A DNA stretch of 64,000 nucleotides from Ceratopteris richardii (taxonomy: Eukaryota; Streptophyta; Polypodiopsida; Polypodiales; Pteridaceae): positions 103,416,161 through 103,480,160 of the forward strand of contig CM035428.1 in assembly GCA_020310875.1 (NCBI GenBank). The letters run 5' to 3'. This document shows positions 30,944 through 40,844 of this stretch, piece after piece. The translations under genes were made by a program, and so were the position numbers. The notes below the pieces were generated by a model that had not been told where the DNA came from, ran no database searches, and saw only the letters and a program-made list of their open reading frames with translations. Every line of letters begins with the position of its first letter. Position 1 is the stretch's first letter.

Positions 30944-33900
30944 TCATTTTTCCTCTTCTTTACGTTGCTTAGCAGTATTGAGTCGACTTAGCATTTCCTC
31001 CGTGAGGGGTTCCTGATACAACTTGACTCTGCATCCGCTAATATAGTTTGGGAGAACATCACCCTCTAAAGTGGCTAGTTGTACTGCTCCACTCGTGGAG
31101 ATCCTATTGATGATCATAGGTCCGTAGCCTCTCTTTTCTAGCTTCCTCGCATGTTGTTTCAATGTGTAGACTAAAACTAGATCTCCTGCTTTCAAGCCCT
31201 TATCCTTCACATGGGCATCAAAGTATGCTTTCTGTCTCTTCTTAGCTGCATATATCCCTGCAGCTGCCCTCAGTCTTGTTTCTCCTAATCGTTCAAGGTC
31301 AAAAAGTCTAGAGGAGAGTTCATGACCCATCCATTCGTGCTCTTGTGCTACTTTCAATGTAGGTATCAAGAAGTCCAAGGGTAGCACCGCGTTTTGGCCA
31401 AATACCATCTGAAAGGGGGTGGCTTGGAGTACCGTTTTGTAGGCGAGTCGGTATGCCCAAACAGCATGGTGTAGCTGTTTGTCCCAATCAGAGCGTTTAG
31501 TGTTCACTAATTTTGTTAGTACATTGCATAAGATCTTGTTGGTGCTCTCATCCTGGCCATTTGCTTGAGGATGATAGGGGGCAGACTTCTTATGTATTAC
31601 CAAGAATTCTTGGAGCAGATTTTCAATCACTTCATTCAAGAAGTGAGTGCCTCTATCACTAACTAGCTCTATGGGTAGCCCGTATCTAGTGAACACATTC
31701 TCAAATAAAAACTTAGCTGTTGTTTGAGCATCGTTCTTCGTTGTGGCTTTTACCTCTACCCACTTAGTTAGATAGTCTGTTGCAACAATGATATATTCTG
31801 CATGGGAATTCTTAGCTGGGGGATTAATAGGACCTACGAAGTCTATTCCCCACTTGGAGAATGCACGTCCACCCATCATAGGTTTCAGTGGCATCTCATC
31901 TTTACGTATAGGATACTGAGTTCTCTGACAGACATCACATCGTTTCACATAGGTATGTGCATCGATGTGAAGGGTTGGCCACCAGAAGCCCGCAAATAGT
32001 ATTGCCTTGATCACCCGATCTGGTCCAAAGTGTCCTCCTGCTACACCTTGGTGAGCAGTTTCCAAGATCTTGAGATATTCACTTTCATGGACACATAGCC
32101 TTAGGTACCCATCTTTACCACGCTTATATAGATTATCACCAATGAGTGAGTAATCCTGGGCTTCTTGTTCTAAACTCCTTTTCCTAGCCAGAGTCATGTC
32201 TGGAGGGAATGTTTTCGTCCTCAGGAAGGATACTAGTGGTTCACTCCAATCTGGCACTATGGACACTTGATAAAGAGTGGCATGTTCCACAGGTGGTTTA
32301 GTGCAGCAGATTGGGCATTCCTTGCACAACCTTTGGACATCAGCTTCCATAGTTGGCCAATGTACTCCGAGTCTCCTTAGTGTCTGTAAGGTTCGTTGCT
32401 TTGAGTAGTGTTGCTCTAACGCACCTACATGTGCTAAATTCAACCATTTATTGTACTCGTCCTCTTCCACACAACAAGCCAAGATTCCTTGATCCGTGTG
32501 CTTGTACATGCTTCCTGCCATGATGTGGTACTTTTGGGCTTTCACAACCTCTCTATTCCGTGTGTTTACTACTGGATGGTTAGGCCCGTATGTCAATACT
32601 GGTACCAATGGCTTAGCCCACTGCGGTACCACTTCCAAGTTAAACAAGTAAGCATCAGGAAGGTCATCTGACACTCCTTGTGGGGCTACTCCAGATGTGA
32701 GCCTAGAGAGATGATCCGCTCTCAAATGAGTCCTACCTTTCCTTACCACAACCTCAAAATCATATTCCATTAGCAAGAGAAACCATCTTACTAATCTTCC
32801 TGTATTGCATGGCTTGTTTACGAGATATAACAATGCTTGATGGTCAGTAAAAAATTTAAACTTGTTTGCAAGCAAATAGTGTCTAAATTTCTTAACTGCA
32901 TATACCATGCCTAAGCCTTCTCTCTCCGTAGTGGTGTAATTTCGTTCAGCTGCATTCAATTGTCTACTAGCGTAGGCAATTGGAAGATCCATATTACCTT
33001 CACCAGTAGGTTGCGCGAGTACACACCCAATAGCATAATTGGATGCATCCACATGAACATGGAATGGCTTATTCCAATCTGGTGTGGTCAAGATTGGTGC
33101 TGAACATAATCTTCGTTTAAGCTCCTGGAAGGAATTCTCACATTCATCCGTCCACTCAAAGTTAGTCAGAAGTCCGTACATGGGCTTTGCAATGACAGCA
33201 TACATGTGAATGAACCGGCGGTAGTAACCACAATGTCCCATGAAAGCTTGTACTTCCTTGACATTCCTTGGCCTAGGTAGCTCTGCTATGGCTCTCACTT
33301 TCTCTTCGTCAGTAGATATGCCATTCTTTGACACAATGTGTCCTAGAATCTTGCCCTGCCTGACCATAAAAACGCATTTTTCTGGGTTCAGGCAGACCTG
33401 ATATTCTCTACATTTGTCAAAGATTTGTCTGAGTTCAGGAATATGGGTTTGTCTAATGTTGGAATGAGCACAAAGATCATCAACATAGACTTCTAAATTC
33501 TTCCTCAGGAACTCCTTAAACACATGGCACATCAGCCTTTGGAAGGTAGCTGGTGCATTGGTAAGCCCAAATGGCATTACAGGAAAGGCAAATATACCCC
33601 ACTCTGTGGCAAAAGCTGTCTTATGCTGATCTTCTGGAGCTATGGCTACTTGATTGTAGCCCGAAAATCCATCGAGGAAGCTGTACACTTCCTTGCCTGC
33701 TACTCTTTCCAAGAGATGTTCTGTGATGGGAAGCGGATAGTTATCCCAAATCGTGGCTGCATTAACCTTCTTCAAGTTAATGCATACACGCAGCTTGCCA
33801 TTCTTCTTGGGCACCACTACGATGGGGGATACCCACTCGGTGTGCTCAATTTCATAGATAAATCCAGCTTCAACCAGTCTATCTATCTCCTCTTTAATCT

Positions 33901-36900
33901 TGGCAGCATAATTATCGTTATATGTATAGGGCTTTTGCTTAGAAGGTTTAGCATCTGAAGTCATGGGGATGGTGTGTGAGCATATGTCAGGGTCAACACC
34001 TTTCAAATCCTTGTAACTCCAAGCGAACACGTCTCTGTATTCTCTTAGCAAGGCTATCAATTCTTGCTCTTCTTCTTCCGTCAGGTCATGTCCTATGTAA
34101 GTGCATCTCTCCTCTCCTTCTTCTAGGGCCACTACTATTTTCTTGGTGGTTTCTTTGTTATCATAGGCCTCTCCTACTTGTGCCTCTCGTTTAGGCATTC
34201 TTATCATGACTCTCCTGTCGTCTATCTCATACTTCTTAAAGTTTTCTGGGACCTCAAACAAAGATTCTTCCTCTTCTGGTGAGACTTCTCTCTTCTTTTG
34301 TTTCTTTCCTTCTTCCTTCGGGGTCACATGTGTTGCTAATCTTACATCATTTGTAAGCTCTCCATGCCTCTGGGGTTGAAATTCTACTTCATGGAAGTAT
34401 TCTTCATCTGATGCAAATGGTGGGTCCATAATGATTGACTCTAGATCGGAGTCACTTGCATCTTCAAATGCATCAGGGCTAGGTTCGCATTCTTCTAGAA
34501 CTGCCTCTCCCATGATTGGCTCTATGGAGAAGACTGAAATGTCATAGCCATCCTCATCACAGTGAGGTGTCCATTGTTCCTCATTGATGGCTACATCCAT
34601 GGTTGCTAAAATTTCTGCCCAGCCGTGAGGTTCAAATTCTTCTTCTGGAAAAACTACAGGTGCATAGGCTGGGTCTTGGATTGATCTATGGGTTTCTTTT
34701 GCACCTACCTCTCTGGCTTTTTCTCTCTTCTCTTCGTCTACTGCTACTTGGCACATCCATAAGTGGGTGTCTTCATGCATCCATGAGGATCCTGATCCCA
34801 TGGAATGCACCGATTCCGTATCATCTTTGGCTCTATGGATGGGGTTCCATTGGATAGGAGGGACATCTCTATGAGAGTAATCCTTGAGATTGACTTTGGT
34901 CGTAACACCTAAGTGTTGTAAATACAAGGAGTTGGTTCCCCAATCCTGTACCACTTGCAACTGTCGCATAAATGGTCTTCCCAAAATCATCTCATAGGCA
35001 TGATTTTTGCTGAAGTCACATATGGCAAATGTATGCTCAAACTCGACACCACAGGTGGTGAGAGTTATTCCTTCTAGCAATCCTAAGGGTCTCTCAATAT
35101 GACCATCGGCCATCTGCAGTTTCATTCTCGTTGGCCTGAGTGCTGGCTTGCCCCAACGCTTCCATAGGGAAGTGGTGACAATTGCAACTCCTGCACCTGA
35201 GTCCAAAATTGCCTTGGTGGTGTACTCTTGGTAGGTAATGGGAAGATAGGTGTTCCCTTCTTCACCTTCACACATATCTCCTATCTTATCCAAGGGTATT
35301 TCTGGCACTGTCCTATGTGATCCTACCTGGAAACGAGGTTTTGCTATCTCTGGTACTTGTTTGGCTACATGTTTCCATAATTCAGGTCTAACCTTGAGTA
35401 GCTCTTCTAACTTGAGATTGCACTGCACTTTAGTGTTTTTCACTACTTCTGTGTTCCTAGGTAAGACTGAGTCCTCATTTCGTACCATGACCGTGGGTGC
35501 TCTCATACAAGTAGATTTAGCTTCCCATGGGCCTGTGAAGTGGGGTAATTCTTGTAAAGAGTTAGATTCAAAGTCTAGTCTGTCCTGAGAGTGGATGCTC
35601 TCCTGCTCCTCATAAATGGATGGGATGTCTTGTGGGAATTGGTCGCGTGCATCATCCACAAGTTCAATAGGAGGAGGGACTTCACTCTCTTTAGCCCATT
35701 TGTCTTCTTGAATCTCGCGTAGGAATTCTGGTGTGAACCGATTCATAGAAGATGATGTGTCTGGCTCCGTAGAGTTAGGCACATAGGCTTCAGGCACATA
35801 GGCTTCCTGAGCAGGAATGCTTAATCTTTCACTTGCCTTGTCCTTGTGTTGAGAGGCGGGTTCCTTCTCAGATTGTGCAATCAGCTTCTCTATTCGTTCT
35901 AGCAGTCCATCAAAGTGCAACTGCGTCTTTGCTAAGCTAGAGATGTTAAAGAGGCGACTGGCCTCAAACATGGTTTGAGCCAACTCCACCATCTTAGCAC
36001 AAATTTTGGTTCGTTCAAGCTCTAGTTCTGCTCTTGGGTAACATTTTTCATGATCAGTTACGTTTGGCCCTTCTTGGATTCTGGCCTGATAGGCTTTAAA
36101 CATCATATTAAGGTCTTCGGGAGTGGGATCAGCTAATACTGATCCTGCTTGGGGTGGTGGGTGGGTTACGTGGGGTGTATTAGTGGGTGGAGGGATGGAG
36201 GGTGATGGGGATGGTAGCGGTGGGAATGTGTGAGAGTGCGGTTGGGATGTGATCTCTATGATTTTGGCCTTGGTCTCTCGTAGACTTTCCTCAAGTTCAC
36301 TCATCTTCTTTGCCCATTGCCTTTTCATACGTTCACGGCTATCTCTCCAAGCTCTTGTCCTCTTCTTTTTCAGGCTCTCTGTTTCACTAACATCTGGGCT
36401 CTTCTCCTGGTCTACACCTTGGTTTTGCTGCAATGCTTGAGCTCTAGTGATCACTTGCACGGGTGTAGTGGAAGTGACACTTCTTGTGGAATCTACCACT
36501 AACCCAATAACGTTAATAGGAGTAATTTTTGGCATATTACTAGGATTCCTAGGGCAGTCTCGTAAGAGATGTTCCTTTCCACAGTCTTGGCAAAAACCCT
36601 GGATCGTTACTGACTGGGGTTGTGTCGGTGGAGGCAAGGGACAATCACGAATGAAGTGATCTCCTTGACATCTGTAGCATGGTCCTCTAGGGGATGGAGT
36701 TCTTACCTGCCTAGATTGAGGCCTAGGATTGGGGTTTGTATACATAAGGTTTGTGTGATCTGACTCCCAACTAGGTTCACTCGGTTCTTCACTATAGTAG
36801 GACTCACCATGTTCAGGAGATTGCATGTAGTAAGCCTGGGGACTATCAACATGTGTAGAATCAAAGCTATGGTCACTGGGATCACTTTTTGAGAGCACTG

Positions 36901-36964
36901 GTGTTACAGGGACTATAGCTCTATTCAGGTTTTCTTCTGCAACCGCATATTTTACTGGGATCAC
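30944..36964 (-). CDS. pol polyprotein of element E
   Basis: A 2,006-codon open frame in phase with gag, entered after a TAA. Domains in order: two CCHC knuckles (CYRCQGDHFIRDC, CQDCGKEHLLRDC, about residues 96-137); long charged linker; protease with AILDSGAGVAIV near 586 and ILGRPFMRQL; RT with PKKNGKLRVCINLKKVN, PFGLTNAPATFQRLM and active site YVDDLCAHS near 1160; RNase H with VHVDASNYAIG near 1305, TTTERE, FFTDHQAL and LRADHLSRL; first H2C2 module (HVGALEQHYS ... CKECPICC, about 1515-1555); second H2C2 (HQGVAGGHFG ... CDVCQRTQ, about 1640-1680); integrase core D-D-E (GIDFVGP near 1705, VSDRGTHF near 1770, ANGQDESTNK near 1805) and a GPMIINRIS-type C-terminal domain. All catalytic residues are present. 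The protein copies element RNA into DNA and integrates it. Confidence 0.95.
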   Translation of the reverse strand: MIPVKYAVAEENLNRAIVPVTPVLSKSDPSDHSFDSTHVDSPQAYYMQSPEHGESYYSEEPSEPSWESDHTNLMYTNPNPRPQSRQVRTPSPRGPCYRCQGDHFIRDCPLPPPTQPQSVTIQGFCQDCGKEHLLRDCPRNPSNMPKITPINVIGLVVDSTRSVTSTTPVQVITRAQALQQNQGVDQEKSPDVSETESLKKKRTRAWRDSRERMKRQWAKKMSELEESLRETKAKIIEITSQPHSHTFPPLPSPSPSIPPPTNTPHVTHPPPQAGSVLADPTPEDLNMMFKAYQARIQEGPNVTDHEKCYPRAELELERTKICAKMVELAQTMFEASRLFNISSLAKTQLHFDGLLERIEKLIAQSEKEPASQHKDKASERLSIPAQEAYVPEAYVPNSTEPDTSSSMNRFTPEFLREIQEDKWAKESEVPPPIELVDDARDQFPQDIPSIYEEQESIHSQDRLDFESNSLQELPHFTGPWEAKSTCMRAPTVMVRNEDSVLPRNTEVVKNTKVQCNLKLEELLKVRPELWKHVAKQVPEIAKPRFQVGSHRTVPEIPLDKIGDMCEGEEGNTYLPITYQEYTTKAILDSGAGVAIVTTSLWKRWGKPALRPTRMKLQMADGHIERPLGLLEGITLTTCGVEFEHTFAICDFSKNHAYEMILGRPFMRQLQVVQDWGTNSLYLQHLGVTTKVNLKDYSHRDVPPIQWNPIHRAKDDTESVHSMGSGSSWMHEDTHLWMCQVAVDEEKREKAREVGAKETHRSIQDPAYAPVVFPEEEFEPHGWAEILATMDVAINEEQWTPHCDEDGYDISVFSIEPIMGEAVLEECEPSPDAFEDASDSDLESIIMDPPFASDEEYFHEVEFQPQRHGELTNDVRLATHVTPKEEGKKQKKREVSPEEEESLFEVPENFKKYEIDDRRVMIRMPKREAQVGEAYDNKETTKKIVVALEEGEERCTYIGHDLTEEEEQELIALLREYRDVFAWSYKDLKGVDPDICSHTIPMTSDAKPSKQKPYTYNDNYAAKIKEEIDRLVEAGFIYEIEHTEWVSPIVVVPKKNGKLRVCINLKKVNAATIWDNYPLPITEHLLERVAGKEVYSFLDGFSGYNQVAIAPEDQHKTAFATEWGIFAFPVMPFGLTNAPATFQRLMCHVFKEFLRKNLEVYVDDLCAHSNIRQTHIPELRQIFDKCREYQVCLNPEKCVFMVRQGKILGHIVSKNGISTDEEKVRAIAELPRPRNVKEVQAFMGHCGYYRRFIHMYAVIAKPMYGLLTNFEWTDECENSFQELKRRLCSAPILTTPDWNKPFHVHVDASNYAIGCVLAQPTGEGNMDLPIAYASRQLNAAERNYTTTEREGLGMVYAVKKFRHYLLANKFKFFTDHQALLYLVNKPCNTGRLVRWFLLLMEYDFEVVVRKGRTHLRADHLSRLTSGVAPQGVSDDLPDAYLFNLEVVPQWAKPLVPVLTYGPNHPVVNTRNREVVKAQKYHIMAGSMYKHTDQGILACCVEEDEYNKWLNLAHVGALEQHYSKQRTLQTLRRLGVHWPTMEADVQRLCKECPICCTKPPVEHATLYQVSIVPDWSEPLVSFLRTKTFPPDMTLARKRSLEQEAQDYSLIGDNLYKRGKDGYLRLCVHESEYLKILETAHQGVAGGHFGPDRVIKAILFAGFWWPTLHIDAHTYVKRCDVCQRTQYPIRKDEMPLKPMMGGRAFSKWGIDFVGPINPPAKNSHAEYIIVATDYLTKWVEVKATTKNDAQTTAKFLFENVFTRYGLPIELVSDRGTHFLNEVIENLLQEFLVIHKKSAPYHPQANGQDESTNKILCNVLTKLVNTKRSDWDKQLHHAVWAYRLAYKTVLQATPFQMVFGQNAVLPLDFLIPTLKVAQEHEWMGHELSSRLFDLERLGETRLRAAAGIYAAKKRQKAYFDAHVKDKGLKAGDLVLVYTLKQHARKLEKRGYGPMIINRISTSGAVQLATLEGDVLPNYISGCRVKLYQEPLTEEMLSRLNTAKQRKEEEK

Positions 36965-36985
36965 ATTAGCTGGAGCTGGGGGTTG

Positions 36986-38941
36986 TTATGCTAGCACAGG
37001 CTGAGGCCTTTGTTGGTTTTGGTATGGTTGCTGATAAGGTTGCTGTGGCCTGCCATATGGCTGTGGAGGGTACTGGTTCTGGTATCTTCCTTGCGGTGGA
37101 TAGGGTTGAGGGTAAGTTTGCCTAACTGTTTGCTTATTGTAGGGGCAATCTTGTGCGGTGTGATTGGTGTACCTCCGTTCTATGGTGCAGTACTGGCTAC
37201 TAGGATTTACTTGGGGCTGAGCCATAATGGGACATACGTTCGCCATGTGGTCGCCACCACAAGTATAGCACCTTTTCACAGGGGCAAACCTTGGGATTTG
37301 TATGCTAGTTACACCTAATTTCTGAGCTACTTTCTCTGCAAGTTCCTCAATTGATGTGGATTGCGTGGAAGAGAGGTTAGAGGCACTATCCGAATCTTTG
37401 TATATCTTGGAAAGCTCTAACTCCTCCCCTAGGTTATCCTCGATGTCAATGCACATGCGTACACACTCTTCTATGGTCCTAGGGTCCTTCAAGTACACAT
37501 ATGATCTTAATTTGGTACTTAGCAATCCATCCAGGAATAAAGCCACTTGCTTAGCTGGTGTGGGTAGCTCCGAAACAGGGCATCTTTCTAAGTATTGCCT
37601 AAATCTTCTTCCTGCAAGTCTCATGGTTTCTTGAGGGGTTTGCTTGAAGCTGTGAATCAGCGAGGAGGTATTATGCCTTATGCCACTCTTAGAGAATTCA
37701 ATAATGAAAGCCTCTAGGAGTTGGTCTATGCTCCTGAACTGCCTCTCATTTAGTGGCTGAAACCATGTCAGGGCAGTGTTCCTAAGGGTCAGACCAAAGG
37801 CATTGTACTGCGTGAATAGATCCTCCACTTGTTCGGCTCTCACGACTTGCCTAAACTCAGCCACATGATCGTATGGATCTCCAGTGCCATCGAAGTAGTT
37901 CTTCATGGACTTAACTAGCTGAGTCGGTCTCAAGCTCCTTGTGTGCTCTCTAGGTCGTGGTAGAGGGAACTCATCCGCATTTCTTTGATTCCTGTGAGCT
38001 CTAAGTATCTCAGGTTCTACTCTATTTGTTTCCGTCCTCGTTCTTTCTCTGCCCACTGGGTTGGCAAAGCTTACTTCTGGTCTATCTCTGCTTCTGTCTC
38101 TTTGCATTCCATGAGCTTGGGATGTTCCAGCTCCAGGGTGACCATAGGATACATTCGATCTTGGTTGGGGAAAAACGAATTCACCCTTCCAAGTGTAAGC
38201 ATGCCTATCATTTTCTGTCACCACAAAGATCCTTTCCGAAGCGTGATCTAAGTAGGTCACTCTACCTGGGCTATCAGGATCCTTAAACTCATAGATCATG
38301 ATTGTTCCTATATCAAGTGGCCGATCGGGTTTGTACCTCCAAAAGGCTTCGTCAGTCTCTCGATTGAGGAGCAAATCTATGCTCTTATTATCCTGGGGAA
38401 TCCACTCCGGTGTGATAATCCTAGTGAGAACCGATTTACCTCGAGGGGTTCTAGGTTCTGCACCCATGTTTCCTTGCTCCAGGTCACCTAAGTCTGCTTC
38501 AGGGATCACATTTCCAAATTCGTCCGTCCTATCTGGGTGACTGGTGACTACATATATGGTTCCTTCTTTGTCCAAGTATGCTCCGTTTTCGAACTTGACA
38601 GCTAGGTGCTCTAGTCCAATGGATTGATCAGGATTCTTAATCTGTACTACAGATCTTCCTAGGCCGTCCTCATAGATGCTGACACCTAATCGGTTGGTCC
38701 TAAGGTATTCCAATTGCGTTTTGTAAGGGCCTTCTACCCTGTGCAGGTATGGCACTCCTGAATTGCCTGTAGGTCTCTCCATACCTTGAGACATCTCGGA
38801 TTCACTAGTCTCAGAACTTGGGTAGTATGAGTGGTGGCTCAACTGCTGGGCCCACGACCTAGCAGTGTGGTTGACACTAGCCTCTGAAGACCTAAGGCTT
38901 TGTCTATCCCTTACTAGATGTCGCCCTGATCTAAGGTTCAT
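36986..38941 (-). CDS. gag of element E
   Basis: I place the start at the ATG at 38941 (MNLRSGRHLVRDRQSLRSSE) because element C has the same start context; 651 codons follow, ending with TAA at 36986-36988. Residues about 310-470 form the retrotransposon gag capsid domain (FDGTGDPYDHVAEFRQVVRA, LTWFQPLNERQFRSIDQLLE, KQVALFLDGLLSTKLRSYVY). A CCHC knuckle CYTCGGDHMANVC and a degenerate second one (CTIERRYTNHTAQDC) follow, then a Pro/Gln/Tyr-rich tail. The product assembles particles and binds RNA. Pol lies in the same frame right after the stop, so Gag-Pol could be made by stop-codon readthrough. Confidence 0.93.
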   Translation of the reverse strand: MNLRSGRHLVRDRQSLRSSEASVNHTARSWAQQLSHHSYYPSSETSESEMSQGMERPTGNSGVPYLHRVEGPYKTQLEYLRTNRLGVSIYEDGLGRSVVQIKNPDQSIGLEHLAVKFENGAYLDKEGTIYVVTSHPDRTDEFGNVIPEADLGDLEQGNMGAEPRTPRGKSVLTRIITPEWIPQDNKSIDLLLNRETDEAFWRYKPDRPLDIGTIMIYEFKDPDSPGRVTYLDHASERIFVVTENDRHAYTWKGEFVFPQPRSNVSYGHPGAGTSQAHGMQRDRSRDRPEVSFANPVGRERTRTETNRVEPEILRAHRNQRNADEFPLPRPREHTRSLRPTQLVKSMKNYFDGTGDPYDHVAEFRQVVRAEQVEDLFTQYNAFGLTLRNTALTWFQPLNERQFRSIDQLLEAFIIEFSKSGIRHNTSSLIHSFKQTPQETMRLAGRRFRQYLERCPVSELPTPAKQVALFLDGLLSTKLRSYVYLKDPRTIEECVRMCIDIEDNLGEELELSKIYKDSDSASNLSSTQSTSIEELAEKVAQKLGVTSIQIPRFAPVKRCYTCGGDHMANVCPIMAQPQVNPSSQYCTIERRYTNHTAQDCPYNKQTVRQTYPQPYPPQGRYQNQYPPQPYGRPQQPYQQPYQNQQRPQPVLA

Positions 38942-40818
38942 AAGCCTAGTTGAATAGCCCAATTTTGCCCAAGTACAACCTCGTTGCAGAGTCCTTTTGT
39001 ATCAATTACTTAATCCCCTTTTTATGTTGATTATCGTGTTTATACTCTTGTCTGATATCACGTCGTTAGGAACACTTGAGTTTAATTTCTCACTTTAGTT
39101 TGGTCGTTTCACGTTAGGTTCTTTTCCTTTAAGGTTGTCGTTCACACACACAGGTTCTCTCTTGTCCTGAACTTGATTTCTTAGATAGTCTTTGATTTAT
39201 CTCGTGCCTATCGTTGCCTGAAATTACTTCTAACACTACCCGCACTTAGCCTAAACTAAGAATTGACAGAGAGTGTTGCGGGTTTTCCAACCTTGAGTTC
39301 CTTTCCTTGTGTTGTTGCCCTGGTGTGCCCAGGACGCACGTTCCCAAGCCTGCACTTACTCTTGCTTTGCGTACCCTTCGATGCTCTCAAAGGGCCTGTA
39401 AAAGGCCCACTGTTAGCTCAAGACTTAAATTCAAAAGACAGAACCAACCACTTTCATTCATATAACACTTCACCAATTTGCACTATGACTTTTTGCACAC
39501 AACTCTAGAGATCCCTGAATTTTGTTCCCCCTGGGTATGGTCAACTTAAAAATACCCTATCTAATATTTCTGATCTTAATTTAACCGTAACTAGTCGATG
39601 TTTTTGTTGTACTCCCCGCGAGCTTTCCAACAAAACAAAAATCACGGCAAACGGATTTCGTATGAGAAAGTTATGACCGTTCAGGGTCCTAGGGTTAATA
39701 CAGGGTTCAAACAGGATCACTATGCAACAGGTTTTCCCCAAGTTGTTTTCCTAAGGCCTCCTTATGTGCTCTAGAGTAAAATGTTTATGCCCAAAATTAG
39801 CCCAACTCTTCAATTAACAAACCCTAAAAAATTTGGCTAAAATTGGCTGTCAATCGCGATGGACAGAGTATCAATCGCGATGGACAGAGTATCAATCGCG
39901 ATGGACAGAGTATCAATCGCGATGGACAGAGTATCAATCGCGATGGACAGGCAGGCTGTCAGTCGCGATGGACAGGGGTTCAGTCAATCGCGATGGACAG
40001 GGGTTCAGTCAATCGCGATGGACAGGCAATCAATCGCGATGGACAGGGGGTCAGTCAATCGCGATGGACAGGCAATCAATCGCGATGGACAGGGAGTCAG
40101 TCAATCGCGATGGACAGGCAATCAATCGCGATGGACAGGGGGTCAGTCAATCGCGATGGACAGGCAATCAATCGCGATGGACAGGGGGTCAGTCAATCGC
40201 GATGGACAGGCAATCAATCGCGATGGACAGGGGGTCAGTCAATCGCAATGGACAGGGGGTCAGTCAATCGCGATGGACATGCAGTGAGTCGCGATGGACA
40301 GAGCTATCAATCGCGATGGACAGGGCTGTCAATCGCGATGGACTGAAATTTTGCAAAATTTTCAAAAATTTTTGTGGGAATGTGGTGTGCAGGGTCTCTA
40401 GTCCACTGTGGTGCACTCAGATTTACCAAAAGGTGAAAATTTCTGTCAATCGCGATCGACAGGAGTCGGCGACTGCGAGACAGTTCTGCACATTTCCGTA
40501 CCTGCGCGACGTGCTGGAGGGGATGATGCTGCTAAAACCTGCAAGAAACTCCACAAGCATGCAGAAAATAGCACACAACAGTTCGCTCTCTCGCTCTCTC
40601 TCACAAGTGAAATGAGGGAAATGAGGTGGAGAAGGTGGTATAATCAAAAAACTGAAATTTTCGCGATGATGGAAGTGGAGGTGGAAGATGGTGATGATGA
40701 TGATGGTGATGATGGTGGTAAGGTAAGAAAGAAAAAATAGGAAAAGTAGAGAAATTACCTACAACGTCAACGTCTCCAATCTACGTCTTACCATCACACG
40801 CTCGTCCTCAAAGCTCGA
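38942..40818 (-). other. Leader of element E between primer site and gag
   Basis: About 1.9 kb with no credible gene. It holds the tandem array at 39849-40345 and, further upstream in sense, a (GATGATG)-like simple repeat (40670-40720 on the plus strand). Packaging signals would be expected here. Open frames on the plus strand through the array are artefacts of the repeat length. Confidence 0.8.
39849..40345 (-). repeat. Leader tandem array, about 22 units with core CCATCGCGATTG
   Basis: In sense each unit contains TGTCCATCGCGATTGA. The promoter-distal end has five 21-bp units. The rest alternates short (about 21 bp) and long (about 24 bp) units in a roughly 45-bp higher-order repeat. All but one of 22 copies keep the CGCG core, and a stray copy lies at 40446-40462. 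The array lies in the untranslated leader, in the same place and sense as the decayed array of element C. Confidence 0.95.
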
Positions 40819-40836
40819 TCCCCGGCAACGGCGCCA
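40819..40836 (-). other. Primer binding site of element E
   Basis: In sense TGGCGCCGTTGCCGGGGA, the primer site typical of Athila/Tat gypsy elements and usually assigned to Asp-tRNA. It starts eight bases inside the 5' LTR end. Confidence 0.93.
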
Positions 40837-40844
40837 AAATTTGG

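Noticed and set aside
38942..38962. Gag start seven codons upstream at a TTG
   Set aside because: The first ATG, MNLRSG, is shared with element C and is the usual start; the upstream codons are not conserved.
39849..40345. Evenly spaced short palindromic repeats resembling a CRISPR array
   Set aside because: Spacers are only a few bases and are themselves repeated, the array lies in a plant retrotransposon leader, and no cas gene is near.
39833..40615. Three long overlapping open frames on the plus strand across the tandem array
   Set aside because: The unit lengths are mostly multiples of three and lack stops in each frame, so open frames arise automatically. They are antisense to element E and repetitive (NRDGQ/SRWTG/IAMDR).
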